Origin: Burkholderiales bacterium
Lineage (GTDB): Bacteria; Pseudomonadota; Gammaproteobacteria; Burkholderiales; Burkholderiaceae_F
Assembly: GCA_020355165.1 (NCBI GenBank)
Contig: CP070661.1
Span: 2,302,082 to 2,366,081 of the forward strand
DNA length: 64,000 nt
Direction of reading: 5' to 3'
This document shows positions 53,405 to 61,962 of the stretch, piece by piece. The notes beneath the pieces are model-generated. The model did no database searches and was not told the origin of the DNA. It was given only the letters and a program-made list of their open reading frames with translations. A program made the translations under genes and the position numbers. How positions within the stretch are numbered: position 1 is the stretch's first letter; each line of letters starts with the position of its first letter.

Positions 53405-54930
53405 CAGAAGCGCTCCAGCTGCGCGAACGGCAGGCGGCCGCCGCTGACCTTCATGCGGCCGTACTCGGCGCAGCGGTGCAGCGTCGGGATCGTCTTGGCC
53501 GGATTCAGGATTCCGGCCGGGTCGAAGGCGCGCTTGACCGCGTGGAACATCGCCCGCTCGGCGTCGGAAAACTGCGAGCACATCTGGCTGATCTTCTCCA
53601 CGCCGACGCCGTGCTCGCCGGTGATGGTGCCGCCGAGCGCCACCGACAGCTCGAGGATCTCGACGCCGAAATCCTCGGCGCGCTTCACTTCCTCGACGTC
53701 GTTGTCGTTGAACAGGATCAGGGGGTGGAGGTTGCCATCGCCGGCGTGGAAGACGTTCGGGCAGCGCAGGCCGTACTTCCCCTCCATCTTCTGGATCGCG
53801 CGCAGCATCTCGCCGAGCCGCTTGCGCGGAATGGTGCCGTCCATGCAGTAATAGGCGGGCGAGACGCGGCCGGCCGCCGGAAAGGCGTTCTTGCGGCCCT
53901 TCCAGAACTTGAGCCGCTCGGCCTCCGAGCCCGACACCGCGATGCGCCTGGCGCCGGCGCCGTTCAGCACCTCGGTCAGGCGGGCGATCTCCTCCTCGAC
54001 CTCGGCCGGCGTGCCGTCGGATTCGACCAGCAGGATCGCCACCGCGTCGAGGTCGTAGCCGGCCTTGACGAACGGCTCGACCATCCGGGTGGCCGGCTGG
54101 TCCATCATCTCCAGCCCGGCCGGGATGATGCCGGCGGCGATGATCGCCGCCACCGCCTCGCCGGCGGTGCCGACGTCGTCGAAGCTGGCCATGATGCAGC
54201 GGGCGAGCAGCGGTTTCGGCACCAGCTTCACCGTCACCTCGGTGACCACGGCGAGCATGCCCTCGGAGCCGATCACCAGCGCCAGCAGGTCCAGTCCGGG
54301 CACGTCGGGCGCGGTGGAGCCGAACTCGACCACCTCGCCGTCGCTGGTGACGCCGCGCACCGACAGGATGTTGTGGAAGGTCAGGCCGTACTTCAGGCAG
54401 TGCACGCCGCCGGAGTTCTCGGCCACGTTGCCGGCGATGGTGCAGGCGATCTGGCTCGACGGATCCGGCGCGTAGTACAGCCCGTGCGGCGCGGCTGCCT
54501 CGGTGATCGCCAGGTTGCGCACGCCGGGCTCGACCACCGCGGCGCGCGCGTACGGATCGAGGCGGACGATGCGGTTCAGTTTCGCCGTGGACAGCAGCAC
54601 GCCGCCGGCGTGCGGCAGCGCGCCGCCCGACAGCCCGGTGCCGGCGCCGCGCGGCACGATCGGCACACCCATGTCGCGGCAGGTCTTCACCAGGGCGACG
54701 ACCTGAGCCTCCGACTCCGGCAGCACGACCGCGAGCGGCAGTTGGCGGTACAGCGTCAGCCCGTCGCACTCGTAGGGCCGGGTGTCCTCTTCGCGGAACA
54801 GCACGCAGTGCTCGGGCAGCAGGGCGCGCAGCCGTGCCACGACCTCGCGCTGCCGCTGCGGATCGACCGGGCCCTCGCCCTCGAGCGGCAGCCGGCCGTA
54901 GGGATTGGCGTTTTCCGGGGGAGCGTTCAT
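53404..54930 (-). CDS. glcD: Glycolate oxidase catalytic subunit
   Basis: The 508-residue flavoprotein oxidises glycolate (and often D-lactate) to glyoxylate. FAD-binding features include VVLPESEAQVVALVKTC, PRGAGTGLSGGALPHAGG (about residue 88) and the C-terminal HAGDGNLHPLILFND and GEHGVGVEK, typical of the GlcD/D-LDH family. ATG 54930 is chosen over 54978, which adds a basic N-terminus. It leads the glcDEF-lrgAB operon. Confidence 0.96.
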   Translation of the reverse strand: MNAPPENANPYGRLPLEGEGPVDPQRQREVVARLRALLPEHCVLFREEDTRPYECDGLTLYRQLPLAVVLPESEAQVVALVKTCRDMGVPIVPRGAGTGLSGGALPHAGGVLLSTAKLNRIVRLDPYARAAVVEPGVRNLAITEAAAPHGLYYAPDPSSQIACTIAGNVAENSGGVHCLKYGLTFHNILSVRGVTSDGEVVEFGSTAPDVPGLDLLALVIGSEGMLAVVTEVTVKLVPKPLLARCIMASFDDVGTAGEAVAAIIAAGIIPAGLEMMDQPATRMVEPFVKAGYDLDAVAILLVESDGTPAEVEEEIARLTEVLNGAGARRIAVSGSEAERLKFWKGRKNAFPAAGRVSPAYYCMDGTIPRKRLGEMLRAIQKMEGKYGLRCPNVFHAGDGNLHPLILFNDNDVEEVKRAEDFGVEILELSVALGGTITGEHGVGVEKISQMCSQFSDAERAMFHAVKRAFDPAGILNPAKTIPTLHRCAEYGRMKVSGGRLPFAQLERF

Positions 54931-55033
54931 GGGGCCGAGCTTAAACGCAGGCCGGCGGCGCCGGGTACTTCCCCGCACGGTGGCTGCCGGCCCAGGCCGG
55001 CGACGGCCGCTGTCGAAGCGCTAGCATGTGTCC

Positions 55034-55420
55034 ATGAAACTCGGACCGGTCGTTGCCGCGCTCGCCGCGCTCGCCGCCACGCCCGCGCTGGCGCAGGATG
55101 CCGCGCGCGGCGCGCGGCTGTATGCGGACACGGCGCAGGTCACCGGCAGGCCGGTCGCGGCCTGCGTCGCCTGCCACTCGGCGATCAGCACCCTGCGCGA
55201 GATGCTCACCAACCGCCGCGGCAAGTGCGACGACGCCGCGGCGCTGGCCCGCTGGCTCGACGCGGTAATCGCCGGCGCGCAGCCGGGCGCCGTCGGCGCC
55301 AAGGCGCAGTACCGCGGCGTGCTCAAGCCCAAGGACCTGCGCGACCTCGCCGCCTACATCGCCTGCACCAGGCAGGCGGCGGCCAGCGCGGCGATCGTCG
55401 GCGGATCGATGTCGCGTTAG
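55034..55420 (+). CDS. Single-heme cytochrome c
   Basis: The 128-residue protein has a signal peptide cleaved near ALAQ-DAA and one heme motif CVACH (C44-H48). LKPKDLRDLAAYIA near residue 105 is the usual C-terminal helix of class I cytochromes c. The axial methionine is not obvious; a late Met in GGSMSR is the only one after the heme region besides Met in the REM segment. It is divergent from glcD. Electron partner unknown. Confidence 0.85.
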   Translation: MKLGPVVAALAALAATPALAQDAARGARLYADTAQVTGRPVAACVACHSAISTLREMLTNRRGKCDDAAALARWLDAVIAGAQPGAVGAKAQYRGVLKPKDLRDLAAYIACTRQAAASAAIVGGSMSR

Positions 55421-55682
55421 AAGGCCGGCAAGGTGCCACGCGGGAGGTCGGCTGCCGACGGCTGCGGCCGGCCCCGCGGCGGCTGAATGCCGAGAACCGA
55501 TCCCGAGCGACCGTTCGCCCCGACCTGGTTCGACAAGGGATTCGGACTGCTCCAGGTCAGGCGCAGCCGAAGCGGCAGCGCGTTCGGTCCCGCCGGCGAG
55601 CACCCGCGCACCGCCCGGTGCATCGACGAGGATGCGCTCGGGCAAGCATCCGATCGAGCCGGGCAGCGGTATCCGCGCTGGC

Positions 55683-56249
55683 TCAGTCCTTCTCCGGCTT
55701 CACCGACCCGCAGTTGCTGGACAGCCAGCGCGACTCGGTGCGCATCACCGTCTCGCTGGGCGGCTCGCCGGGTGAACGCGTGGTCATCCGCATGGTCGTC
55801 GACCAGCCCTTCGAACCCTTGAATACCACCTCTCCCACGCCGGTGGCCGACTGCTCCTTGCAGGTCAACTTGACCGGGATGCGGCCCCCCTTCTTCTCGC
55901 CGTATTCGGTGCGGCAATCCTCGTCCTCGTCGGCTTTGGACAGATCCCAGCCCTCGCTGGCCTGCTCCGGCGTGAGACAAATCCGCTGCGTTTGCACGAC
56001 CGGCACCCCGGGCTTGGGGATCGCAGCCACGGCCTGCTTTCTTTGCTCGGGCGGGACGTTCTGCATCTGCTTGAGAAGCTTCTCGTACTTGCGCCTGGCC
56101 GGTTCGCTGTCGACGATCTCCGAAGAAACCTTGATCTCCCACAGGCCCGGCTCGACCGGCTGCGACGCCGCGGCGGCGTTCGACAGCGGCAGCGAGAAGA
56201 GGAGCGACGCGGCGCCCGACAATGCGGCACGGACGGTGTTCCTGTTCAT
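55683..56249 (-). CDS. DUF3617 family exported protein
   Basis: The 188-residue protein has a signal peptide (about 1-27) followed by PVEPGLWEIKVSSEI, the DUF3617 opening, and CLTPEQASEGWDLSKA near residue 94. A pair of later cysteines (CRTEYG, TCKEQ) fits the family. The family is periplasmic and of unknown function. It lies in a stretch of visibly lower G+C. Confidence 0.82.
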   Translation of the reverse strand: MNRNTVRAALSGAASLLFSLPLSNAAAASQPVEPGLWEIKVSSEIVDSEPARRKYEKLLKQMQNVPPEQRKQAVAAIPKPGVPVVQTQRICLTPEQASEGWDLSKADEDEDCRTEYGEKKGGRIPVKLTCKEQSATGVGEVVFKGSKGWSTTMRMTTRSPGEPPSETVMRTESRWLSSNCGSVKPEKD

Positions 56250-56610
56250 GACGGATCTCTCTCCAGATTGGCAGCGGCGCCTGCGCCGGGGACCCGGGCT
56301 GCGCGATATTTGCGTCGCGCGCCGGCACGGCCGATGCAGTGGTGTCAGTGCGTGCCGAGGATAGGCGGTGTGGCCAGTCCGCCGCAAATCGGGTCGGCTT
56401 CGAGTGCCGATCTCAGCGTCCGACATGCAGCGGGCCGTGCGAGCGCCGCACCAGGACCCATCAGCGATGCTCGAGCCGCCCGAGACCGGGCGCCTGCCGG
56501 CTGAACTCGGGCTGCAATGCGGCGTGACCGTCGCCGCTGCACCAAATCGCCCGGCGGGAAGGGCCCTCGGTCGTGGCAAGGACGGTCTCGTCGTCGCTGA
56601 CTGAAGTGCC
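56250..56610. other. Intergenic region between DUF3617 and flavin reductase genes
   Basis: These 361 bases show no supported gene, repeat or RNA. Short frames on both strands have no recognised domain. Confidence 0.4.
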
Positions 56611-57153
56611 CTAGACGCCCTCCGGAATCTTGAGGGGCATCATCTTCCGCCGGTTGAGTCGGCGCCCGTCGACTACGAACGTGCCGTCACCGACCGCGTG
56701 AATCGTGCGTCTTTCCCTGCGCGCGGAGTCGATGTAGGCGGCAAGACCCTCGAGCACGACGATGTTGTGCTTCCTGACGATGTCGATGACCCTGCACTCG
56801 ACGTTGGCCAGACACTCCTTGATCAGGGGCGCCTTGACGAACCTGCCGCGAACGGCGGTGAGCCCGAACCTGGCGAACTTGTCCGTGTCCGCGCCCGAGC
56901 ACGTTCCTATGCCGACCACCCGATCCAGCATGTCGACCGTGGGAATGGCAATGACGCACTCCCTGTTCCGTCGGAGTGCCGCGAAGGAGTAATTCCACTC
57001 GCCCGTGGTGATGGCGAACAGCGGGACGAAATCCACCACCATGGTCCACGAAATGGTCATGACGTTGTCCTTCCTGCCGTCGTGGGTGGCGACGAGGACA
57101 ACCGGTCCCGGTTCGATCAGCGTAAAAGCCCTGCTCAGTTTCAGCTGTCGCAT
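56611..57153 (-). CDS. Flavin reductase family protein
   Basis: The 180-residue protein has the FMN-binding flavin reductase fold: PGPVVLVATHDGRKDNVMTI near the N-terminus and WNYSFAALRRNRECVIAIP (about residue 53). It resembles the flavoredoxin-like branch rather than the HpaC-like one at 16749. G+C is lower than average (33 of 60 bases at 56761-56820, counted by hand). Function and partner are unknown. Confidence 0.83.
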   Translation of the reverse strand: MRQLKLSRAFTLIEPGPVVLVATHDGRKDNVMTISWTMVVDFVPLFAITTGEWNYSFAALRRNRECVIAIPTVDMLDRVVGIGTCSGADTDKFARFGLTAVRGRFVKAPLIKECLANVECRVIDIVRKHNIVVLEGLAAYIDSARRERRTIHAVGDGTFVVDGRRLNRRKMMPLKIPEGV

Positions 57154-57273
57154 GAGTGCACCTTGTCACATCGCTCTCGCCGGCTCCGGTTCATGAGGCC
57201 GCGTCGGCTGGCCGAGTCCTGCTCTGCACTGCGCTGACCTTCGGCTGTCGCAGCTGACGGCCGCTGCGCGTCG

Positions 57274-58317
57274 CTATTTCCTCCAGACGGTCACCTTCCA
57301 GTTGTCGATGCCGTGCGTGATGGAGTCGCCGGGCGCGCCCGACGGCGCACGCCGATACCCGAAGCGCATCGGCTGGCCGGTTGCAGAGAAGTCGGGGCAC
57401 GACTGACCGACGTTGCACTCCGGCCCATCGGCCAATGTGAAGTCCCGGCTGCCGAAGCTGGACCGCTTCACGCGGCGCCAAGTGGTCGAGGCGCAGCTGT
57501 CAACGCCTGACGTCTCGCCAAGCCGAAGACCGGCAGCGACGTACTTGCGTCCGGCCTGCTCGATCATCAGGCGGGAGGTCATCAACGGCATCGTTGTGCC
57601 CGACTGCATGAGCATGCAGTCTTCCTCGAAGTCGATGACATGAATCGGCCCCTCCGTGGCTGGGTCGTAAGCAGCCGACAGCCGGGTGTGGAAGACCCGG
57701 CCCCCTCCGGTTCCAGATGCCATTTGGACCGTCATTTGCCGGAAGGCGCCCGGGTTGCCGCCCGAGGTCATGCGTTCCTCGCTGTGCACGACCGAAGGAG
57801 CACCTTCTTTGCTCTCGGTCGAGGCGACCCAGTCCTCGAGCAGGAATTCGCCGTCCTCGAACACCAGGCCTTGCGTCGATGAGACCGCGAGGTGACCCAA
57901 TGCGGTCGGCGAGTAGATGATGCCGCTGGCCTTGACCCTGACCCGGAACACGGCCGAATCGTCCCCGAGGGTGACGCCGCCTAGCGAGTAGGCCCGGCCG
58001 GTTGCGCCGGCGATGTCGACGAAGGTCGTGCCGCCGTCGAAGGAACGGGCCCACTGATAAGTGATGGTTCCGGAAACGTTGGTTACCTCGGCCGTGAACG
58101 TCACCGGCGTACCGACCAGTGCCGTGACGTACGGGGGTTCGACGAACGCGGTGAGCCGCGCTACCGGCGGGTCGCCGGCGCCAGGGCCGGTGTAAGGCGG
58201 AAAGCCTCCGATGCTGCCTCCGCCACTGCCGATGATGGCCACGACGCCAAGCACCGAGATGACTGTCAGCGCGAGACCGCGCAGCCAGCGCGAACCACGT
58301 CGAAGGTCAGGACGCAT
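57274..58317 (-). CDS. Membrane-anchored protein with an Ig-like domain, unknown function
   Basis: The 347-residue protein has an N-terminal membrane anchor (about 15-36, ending AIIGSGGG), a Gly/Pro linker, and an Ig-like domain (about 50-150, containing VGTPVTFTAEVTNVSG and YQWARSFDGGTTF). The C-terminal 200 residues match no domain I recognise; they contain four cysteines. Its start overlaps the end of the upstream gene by 11 bases, so the two are an operon. Confidence 0.72.
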   Translation of the reverse strand: MRPDLRRGSRWLRGLALTVISVLGVVAIIGSGGGSIGGFPPYTGPGAGDPPVARLTAFVEPPYVTALVGTPVTFTAEVTNVSGTITYQWARSFDGGTTFVDIAGATGRAYSLGGVTLGDDSAVFRVRVKASGIIYSPTALGHLAVSSTQGLVFEDGEFLLEDWVASTESKEGAPSVVHSEERMTSGGNPGAFRQMTVQMASGTGGGRVFHTRLSAAYDPATEGPIHVIDFEEDCMLMQSGTTMPLMTSRLMIEQAGRKYVAAGLRLGETSGVDSCASTTWRRVKRSSFGSRDFTLADGPECNVGQSCPDFSATGQPMRFGYRRAPSGAPGDSITHGIDNWKVTVWRK

Positions 58318-58978
58318 GATCTTTCTCCCGTACTTGCTGCATGCGACGCAACACGACGGCGGCCGCAAGGGCGCCAAGCACGGCGGCGACGATGTCGGCA
58401 CGATCGAAAGTTCCATGCAGGAAGTAACTGGCGAGCGTGCTGCGCGGCGCCGATTGACCGCTGCCGGTCTGCAGTACGCCGACCAGGTACCCGCTAACCA
58501 GCGGGTGCTGACCCAGCTCGAACGTGATGTTCACCATGCACCACGCTGCGCAGGCGCCATACCGCCAAGCAGAGCGCGACGGCAGCGCCGCTGCCGTGAA
58601 CAGACTGAACGCGAAAGGATGGACGGCGGCGGGCAGCCACTGGCCGAGCGCGCCGAACAGGTTGCTGCCGCCAAGCGCCGCGACCGCCGGAATCAGGGCG
58701 GCATGCGAGGCGTTGCGGTCGGTCAGGTAGACGATCAAGCCCAGCGCCAACGCAATGCCGCCCGTCATCACGAGCGAAGCGGTGTCGGTGGTCTCGGACG
58801 AGCCGGCCGCCGGCCGACCATGTAGGTCGATGTGGCCGGGGATCGAGGCGGCTCGATGGTCGAGCGCGCCTCTTTGCGCCGCTTGGCGAATTCCTCCGCA
58901 AGCCACAGTGGCCGTCGCGGGGAGCGTCGCCCCGCCACTCTGCTGGGCGAAATGCGGAACGAGTCGTTCGACGTTCAT
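58307..58978 (-). CDS. Small integral membrane protein of unknown function
   Basis: The 223-residue frame has four to five membrane segments in its C-terminal two thirds (SLVMTGGIALALGLIVYL, LIPAVAALGGSNLFGALG). The true start may be the ATG near 58768 (MTGGIALALG), since the N-terminal 70 residues are polar and unconserved. It is coupled to the Ig-like gene. A VLRRM end fits no named family. Confidence 0.62.
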   Translation of the reverse strand: MNVERLVPHFAQQSGGATLPATATVACGGIRQAAQRGALDHRAASIPGHIDLHGRPAAGSSETTDTASLVMTGGIALALGLIVYLTDRNASHAALIPAVAALGGSNLFGALGQWLPAAVHPFAFSLFTAAALPSRSAWRYGACAAWCMVNITFELGQHPLVSGYLVGVLQTGSGQSAPRSTLASYFLHGTFDRADIVAAVLGALAAAVVLRRMQQVREKDHAS

Positions 58979-59058
58979 GAACGCCTCCCAAGCGGCGACG
59001 CTTGTCCCATTAGAGGCCAGGCCGAACCTCGTTCCTTGACCTATGGCACAGGGGCACG

Positions 59059-59391
59059 ATGGACCCGTACCGTCGAGAGGGGGCGTACGTTCAGCAGGCC
59101 GTCGCGCCCGCTGCTGCCGTCAGCCGCATTGGCCAGGCAGCTGACCGGTGCCCGCGACGCAGCGCCGACGCGACGTCGAACGTGCGGCTGGCGTTGCTTT
59201 TCAGCGAGATGTAGTCGGTCGGGCGCCTCGGCTACCAGATCGAGCGCGTCGGCACTGACGCCGGTTGCTACGCGGTGCTGGCAGTCGACCGGCGGGGCAA
59301 GCAGTTCGACATGCGCTTCGAGGGAGCCAGCCTGATGATCGTCAGCCGCTACTTCGCGCGCCCCGAAGCAGGGCTCGTCGCACAGCGCTGA
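59059..59391 (+). pseudogene. PepSY-domain protein remnant with an in-frame stop
   Basis: From 59215 the frame reads SVGRLGYQIERVGTD and then CYAVLAVDRRGKQFDMRFEG, the typical PepSY pattern (GYxVxxIExxxGxYxVxAxDxxG). An in-frame TAG at 59212-59214 follows ALLFSEM and separates it from a possible start at 59059. The frame ends at TGA 59389-59391. The gene is broken or decayed. PepSY proteins often sit beside two-component genes; a kinase remnant follows. Confidence 0.62.
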
Positions 59392-59400
59392 GCGCGCGGC

Positions 59401-59847
59401 ATGGAGACGGCATTCATCAGGCCGCGCACGCAGGGCGCGTTCGTTGCGCGGCTTCCGTTCGCCGGGGCGGCCGCCAACCCGGAGCGGCTGACCGACGAGG
59501 CGACGATCGAGAAGTGGTTCGGGCGCAGCTGCAACGACGTGCTCGGCCGCGCTTGCGCGCCGGCCGATCAGCGCGCCCGCGCATGCGACCGCTTCTATCG
59601 CGGCGGACCCGACGGTGGCGGGGTAGGGCTTGGCCTGGCGCTGGTCAGGCGGGTGGCCGAGCTGCACGGCGGCCAGGCGCATTTCACCGCCGGCCTGGAC
59701 GGCAAGGGGCTCGGGGTCGAGCTGGTAGTGCCGATCGAAGGAAAGCCGCACAGCGAGCGCTGTCGGTCGCGGCCGAAGCGGACCGGCGCCAGCCGCGTCG
59801 CGCTTGCGTTACTGTCGCGGCGGGTCGACGCTGCCGGCGCGATGTGA
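59401..59847 (+). pseudogene. Histidine kinase remnant (C-terminal ATPase half)
   Basis: The 148-residue frame contains DRFYRGGPDGGGVGLGLALV and then AELHGGQAHFTAGLDGKG, the F and G2 boxes of a sensor kinase ATPase domain. The usual N-box, dimerisation domain, phosphoacceptor His and sensor are absent, and ACAPADQRARACDRF is a worn version of the D/G-P-G-I box. It directly follows the PepSY remnant, suggesting a decayed two-component locus. It may not be translated. Confidence 0.68.
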
Positions 59848-59858
59848 CGAGGAGACCG

Positions 59859-60632
59859 ATGGGCGTGAGGGCGCTGTTCCAACTCGACGGCCGGGTGGCG
59901 CTGGTCACCGGCGGCTCGCGCGGCCTCGGCCTGCAGATGGCCGAGGCGCTGGGCGAGATGGGCTGCCGGCTGGCGATCACCGCGCGCAAGACCGACGAAC
60001 TGGACGCTGCGCGGGCGCACCTGCAGGGACTCGGCTGCGAGGTGCTGACGGTCGCCGCCGACCTGCAGCAGTCCGATCGCATACCGGCGCTCGTCGACGA
60101 GGTGCTGGCGCGCTACGGCGCCGTCGACATCCTGGTGAACAACGCGGGCGCCACCTGGGGCGCACCGGCCGAGGATTACCCGGACGCGGCCTGGCACAAG
60201 GTGATGAACCTGAACGTCAGTGCGCCGTTCTTCCTCGCCCGCGAAGTCGGTCGCCGCTCGATGATCCCGCGCCGGCAGGGGCGGATCATCAACATCGCCT
60301 CGGTGGCCGGCCTGCGCGGCACGGCGCCCGGCGTGCACACGATCGCCTACAACACGTCGAAGGCGGCGCTGATCAACTTCACCCGCACGCTGGCGGCCGA
60401 GTGGGGCCGCTACGGCATCAACGTCAACGCCATCTGCCCCGGCTTCTTCCCGACCCGGATGACCGAGGGCGTACTGAAGCAGGTCGGCGACACCGTGGTC
60501 GCCCGCGCGCCGCTGCACCGTCTCGGCGGCGACGAGGACCTGAAGGGCGCGGTGGTGTTCTTCGCCAGCGAGGCGTCACGCCACGTCACGGGGCAATATC
60601 TCGCCGTCGACGGCGGCTCGTCGGTCGTATGA
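59859..60632 (+). CDS. Short-chain dehydrogenase/reductase
   Basis: The 257-residue NAD(P)-dependent oxidoreductase has the cofactor motif TGGSRGLG (residues 17-24), NNAG near residue 92, and the catalytic YNTSK (about residue 163). The closing GQYLAVDGGSSVV is typical. GAGGAG precedes the ATG. It begins a same-strand acyl-CoA cluster and may reduce or oxidise a 3-oxoacyl or 3-hydroxyacyl-CoA. Confidence 0.92.
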   Translation: MGVRALFQLDGRVALVTGGSRGLGLQMAEALGEMGCRLAITARKTDELDAARAHLQGLGCEVLTVAADLQQSDRIPALVDEVLARYGAVDILVNNAGATWGAPAEDYPDAAWHKVMNLNVSAPFFLAREVGRRSMIPRRQGRIINIASVAGLRGTAPGVHTIAYNTSKAALINFTRTLAAEWGRYGINVNAICPGFFPTRMTEGVLKQVGDTVVARAPLHRLGGDEDLKGAVVFFASEASRHVTGQYLAVDGGSSVV

Positions 60633-60716
60633 GGAACGACGGCGCGCGCAAAGTTTCCGGCAAGGGCCCGCCGACGATCGGGCACTGACAGCTCACGGTT
60701 CTTACGAGGAACGCCG

Positions 60717-61943
60717 ATGGACTTCGACTTCTCGCCCAAGGTCAGGCAACTGCAGCAGCGCGTCGCCGCGTTCATGGAGGCACACGTCTATCCGGCCGAA
60801 GCGCGCTTCGAGGCCGAGATGGATGCCTTCCGCGCCGCCGGCAACGCCTGGCAGCCGGCGCCGGTGATCGAGGAACTGAAGTCAAAGGCGAGGGCCGCCG
60901 GACTGTGGAACCTGTTCCTGCCCGAGTCGCAGCACGGCGCCGGGCTGACCAACCTCGAGTACGCGCCGCTGGCCGAGATCATGGGCCGCTCGCACATCGG
61001 CTCGGAACCGTTCAACTGCTCGGCGCCCGACACCGGCAACATGGAGACGCTGGTGCGCTACGCCACGCCGGAGCAGCAGCAGCGGTGGCTCACGCCGCTG
61101 CTCGACGGCACGATCCGCTCCGGCTTCGCCATGACCGAGCCCGACGTCGCCTCGTCGGATGCCACCAACATCCAGGCGCGCATCGAGCGCGACGGCGACC
61201 ACTACGTGATCAACGCCCGCAAGTGGTGGACCTCGGGCGCCAACGACCCGCGCTGCCGGCTGCTGATCTTCATGGGCAAGACCGATCCGGACAACCCGGA
61301 CCGGCACCGGCAGCAGTCGATGGTCCTGGTGCCGATGGACACGCCGGGCGTGAAGGTGCTGCGCCACCTGCCGGTGTTCGGCTACGACGACGCGCCGCAC
61401 GGTCACGCCGAGATCGAGTTCACCGACGTGCGCGTGCCGGCGTCGAACATCCTGCTCGGCGAAGGGCGCGGCTTCGAGATCGCCCAGGGCCGCCTCGGCC
61501 CCGGCCGCATCCACCACTGCATGCGCACGATCGGCCGCGCCGAGCGCGCGCTGGAGATGATGTGCCGCCGCTCGCTGCAGCGCGTGGCCTTCGGCAGGAA
61601 GCTCGCCGACCAGGGAGTGACGCGCGAGCGCATCGCGCAGGCGCGAATTCTCATCGACCAGGCGCGCTTCCTGGTGCTGCACGCGGCGTGGAAGATGGAC
61701 AAGGTCGGCAACAAGGCGGCGAAACAGGAGATCGCGATGATCAAGGTCGCCGCGCCGGCGATGGCCTGCCAGGTCATCGACTGGGCGATGCAGCTGCACG
61801 GTGGCGGCTCGGTCAGCGACGACTTCGGCCTGGCGCGCGCCTGGGCCGGCATCCGCACGCTGCGCTTCGCCGATGGGCCGGACGAGGTGCATCGCAATGC
61901 GATCGCCAGGATCGAGCTGGCGCGTCATGCGCCGGCGGGCTGA
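60717..61943 (+). CDS. Acyl-CoA dehydrogenase
   Basis: The 408-residue flavoprotein has [16 protein letters not shown] (about residue 136), [15 protein letters not shown] (about residue 160) and the C-terminal [19 protein letters not shown], typical of the ACAD10/11-like and FadE-like group. GAGGAAC precedes the ATG. It is 84 bases after the SDR and 19 before the synthetase. The acyl chain it uses is unknown. Confidence 0.93.
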   Translation: MDFDFSPKVRQLQQRVAAFMEAHVYPAEARFEAEMDAFRAAGNAWQPAPVIEELKSKARAAGLWNLFLPESQHGAGLTNLEYAPLAEIMGRSHIGSEPFNCSAPDTGNMETLVRYATPEQQQRWLTPLLDGTIRSGFAMTEPDVASSDATNIQARIERDGDHYVINARKWWTSGANDPRCRLLIFMGKTDPDNPDRHRQQSMVLVPMDTPGVKVLRHLPVFGYDDAPHGHAEIEFTDVRVPASNILLGEGRGFEIAQGRLGPGRIHHCMRTIGRAERALEMMCRRSLQRVAFGRKLADQGVTRERIAQARILIDQARFLVLHAAWKMDKVGNKAAKQEIAMIKVAAPAMACQVIDWAMQLHGGGSVSDDFGLARAWAGIRTLRFADGPDEVHRNAIARIELARHAPAG

Positions 61944-61962
61944 CACCGGCGCGGTTGAACGC

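Noticed and set aside
53476-56364. 962-residue plus-strand frame
   Set aside because: Low-complexity antisense of glcD and a run through the cytochrome c gene; no domain and no ribosome site.
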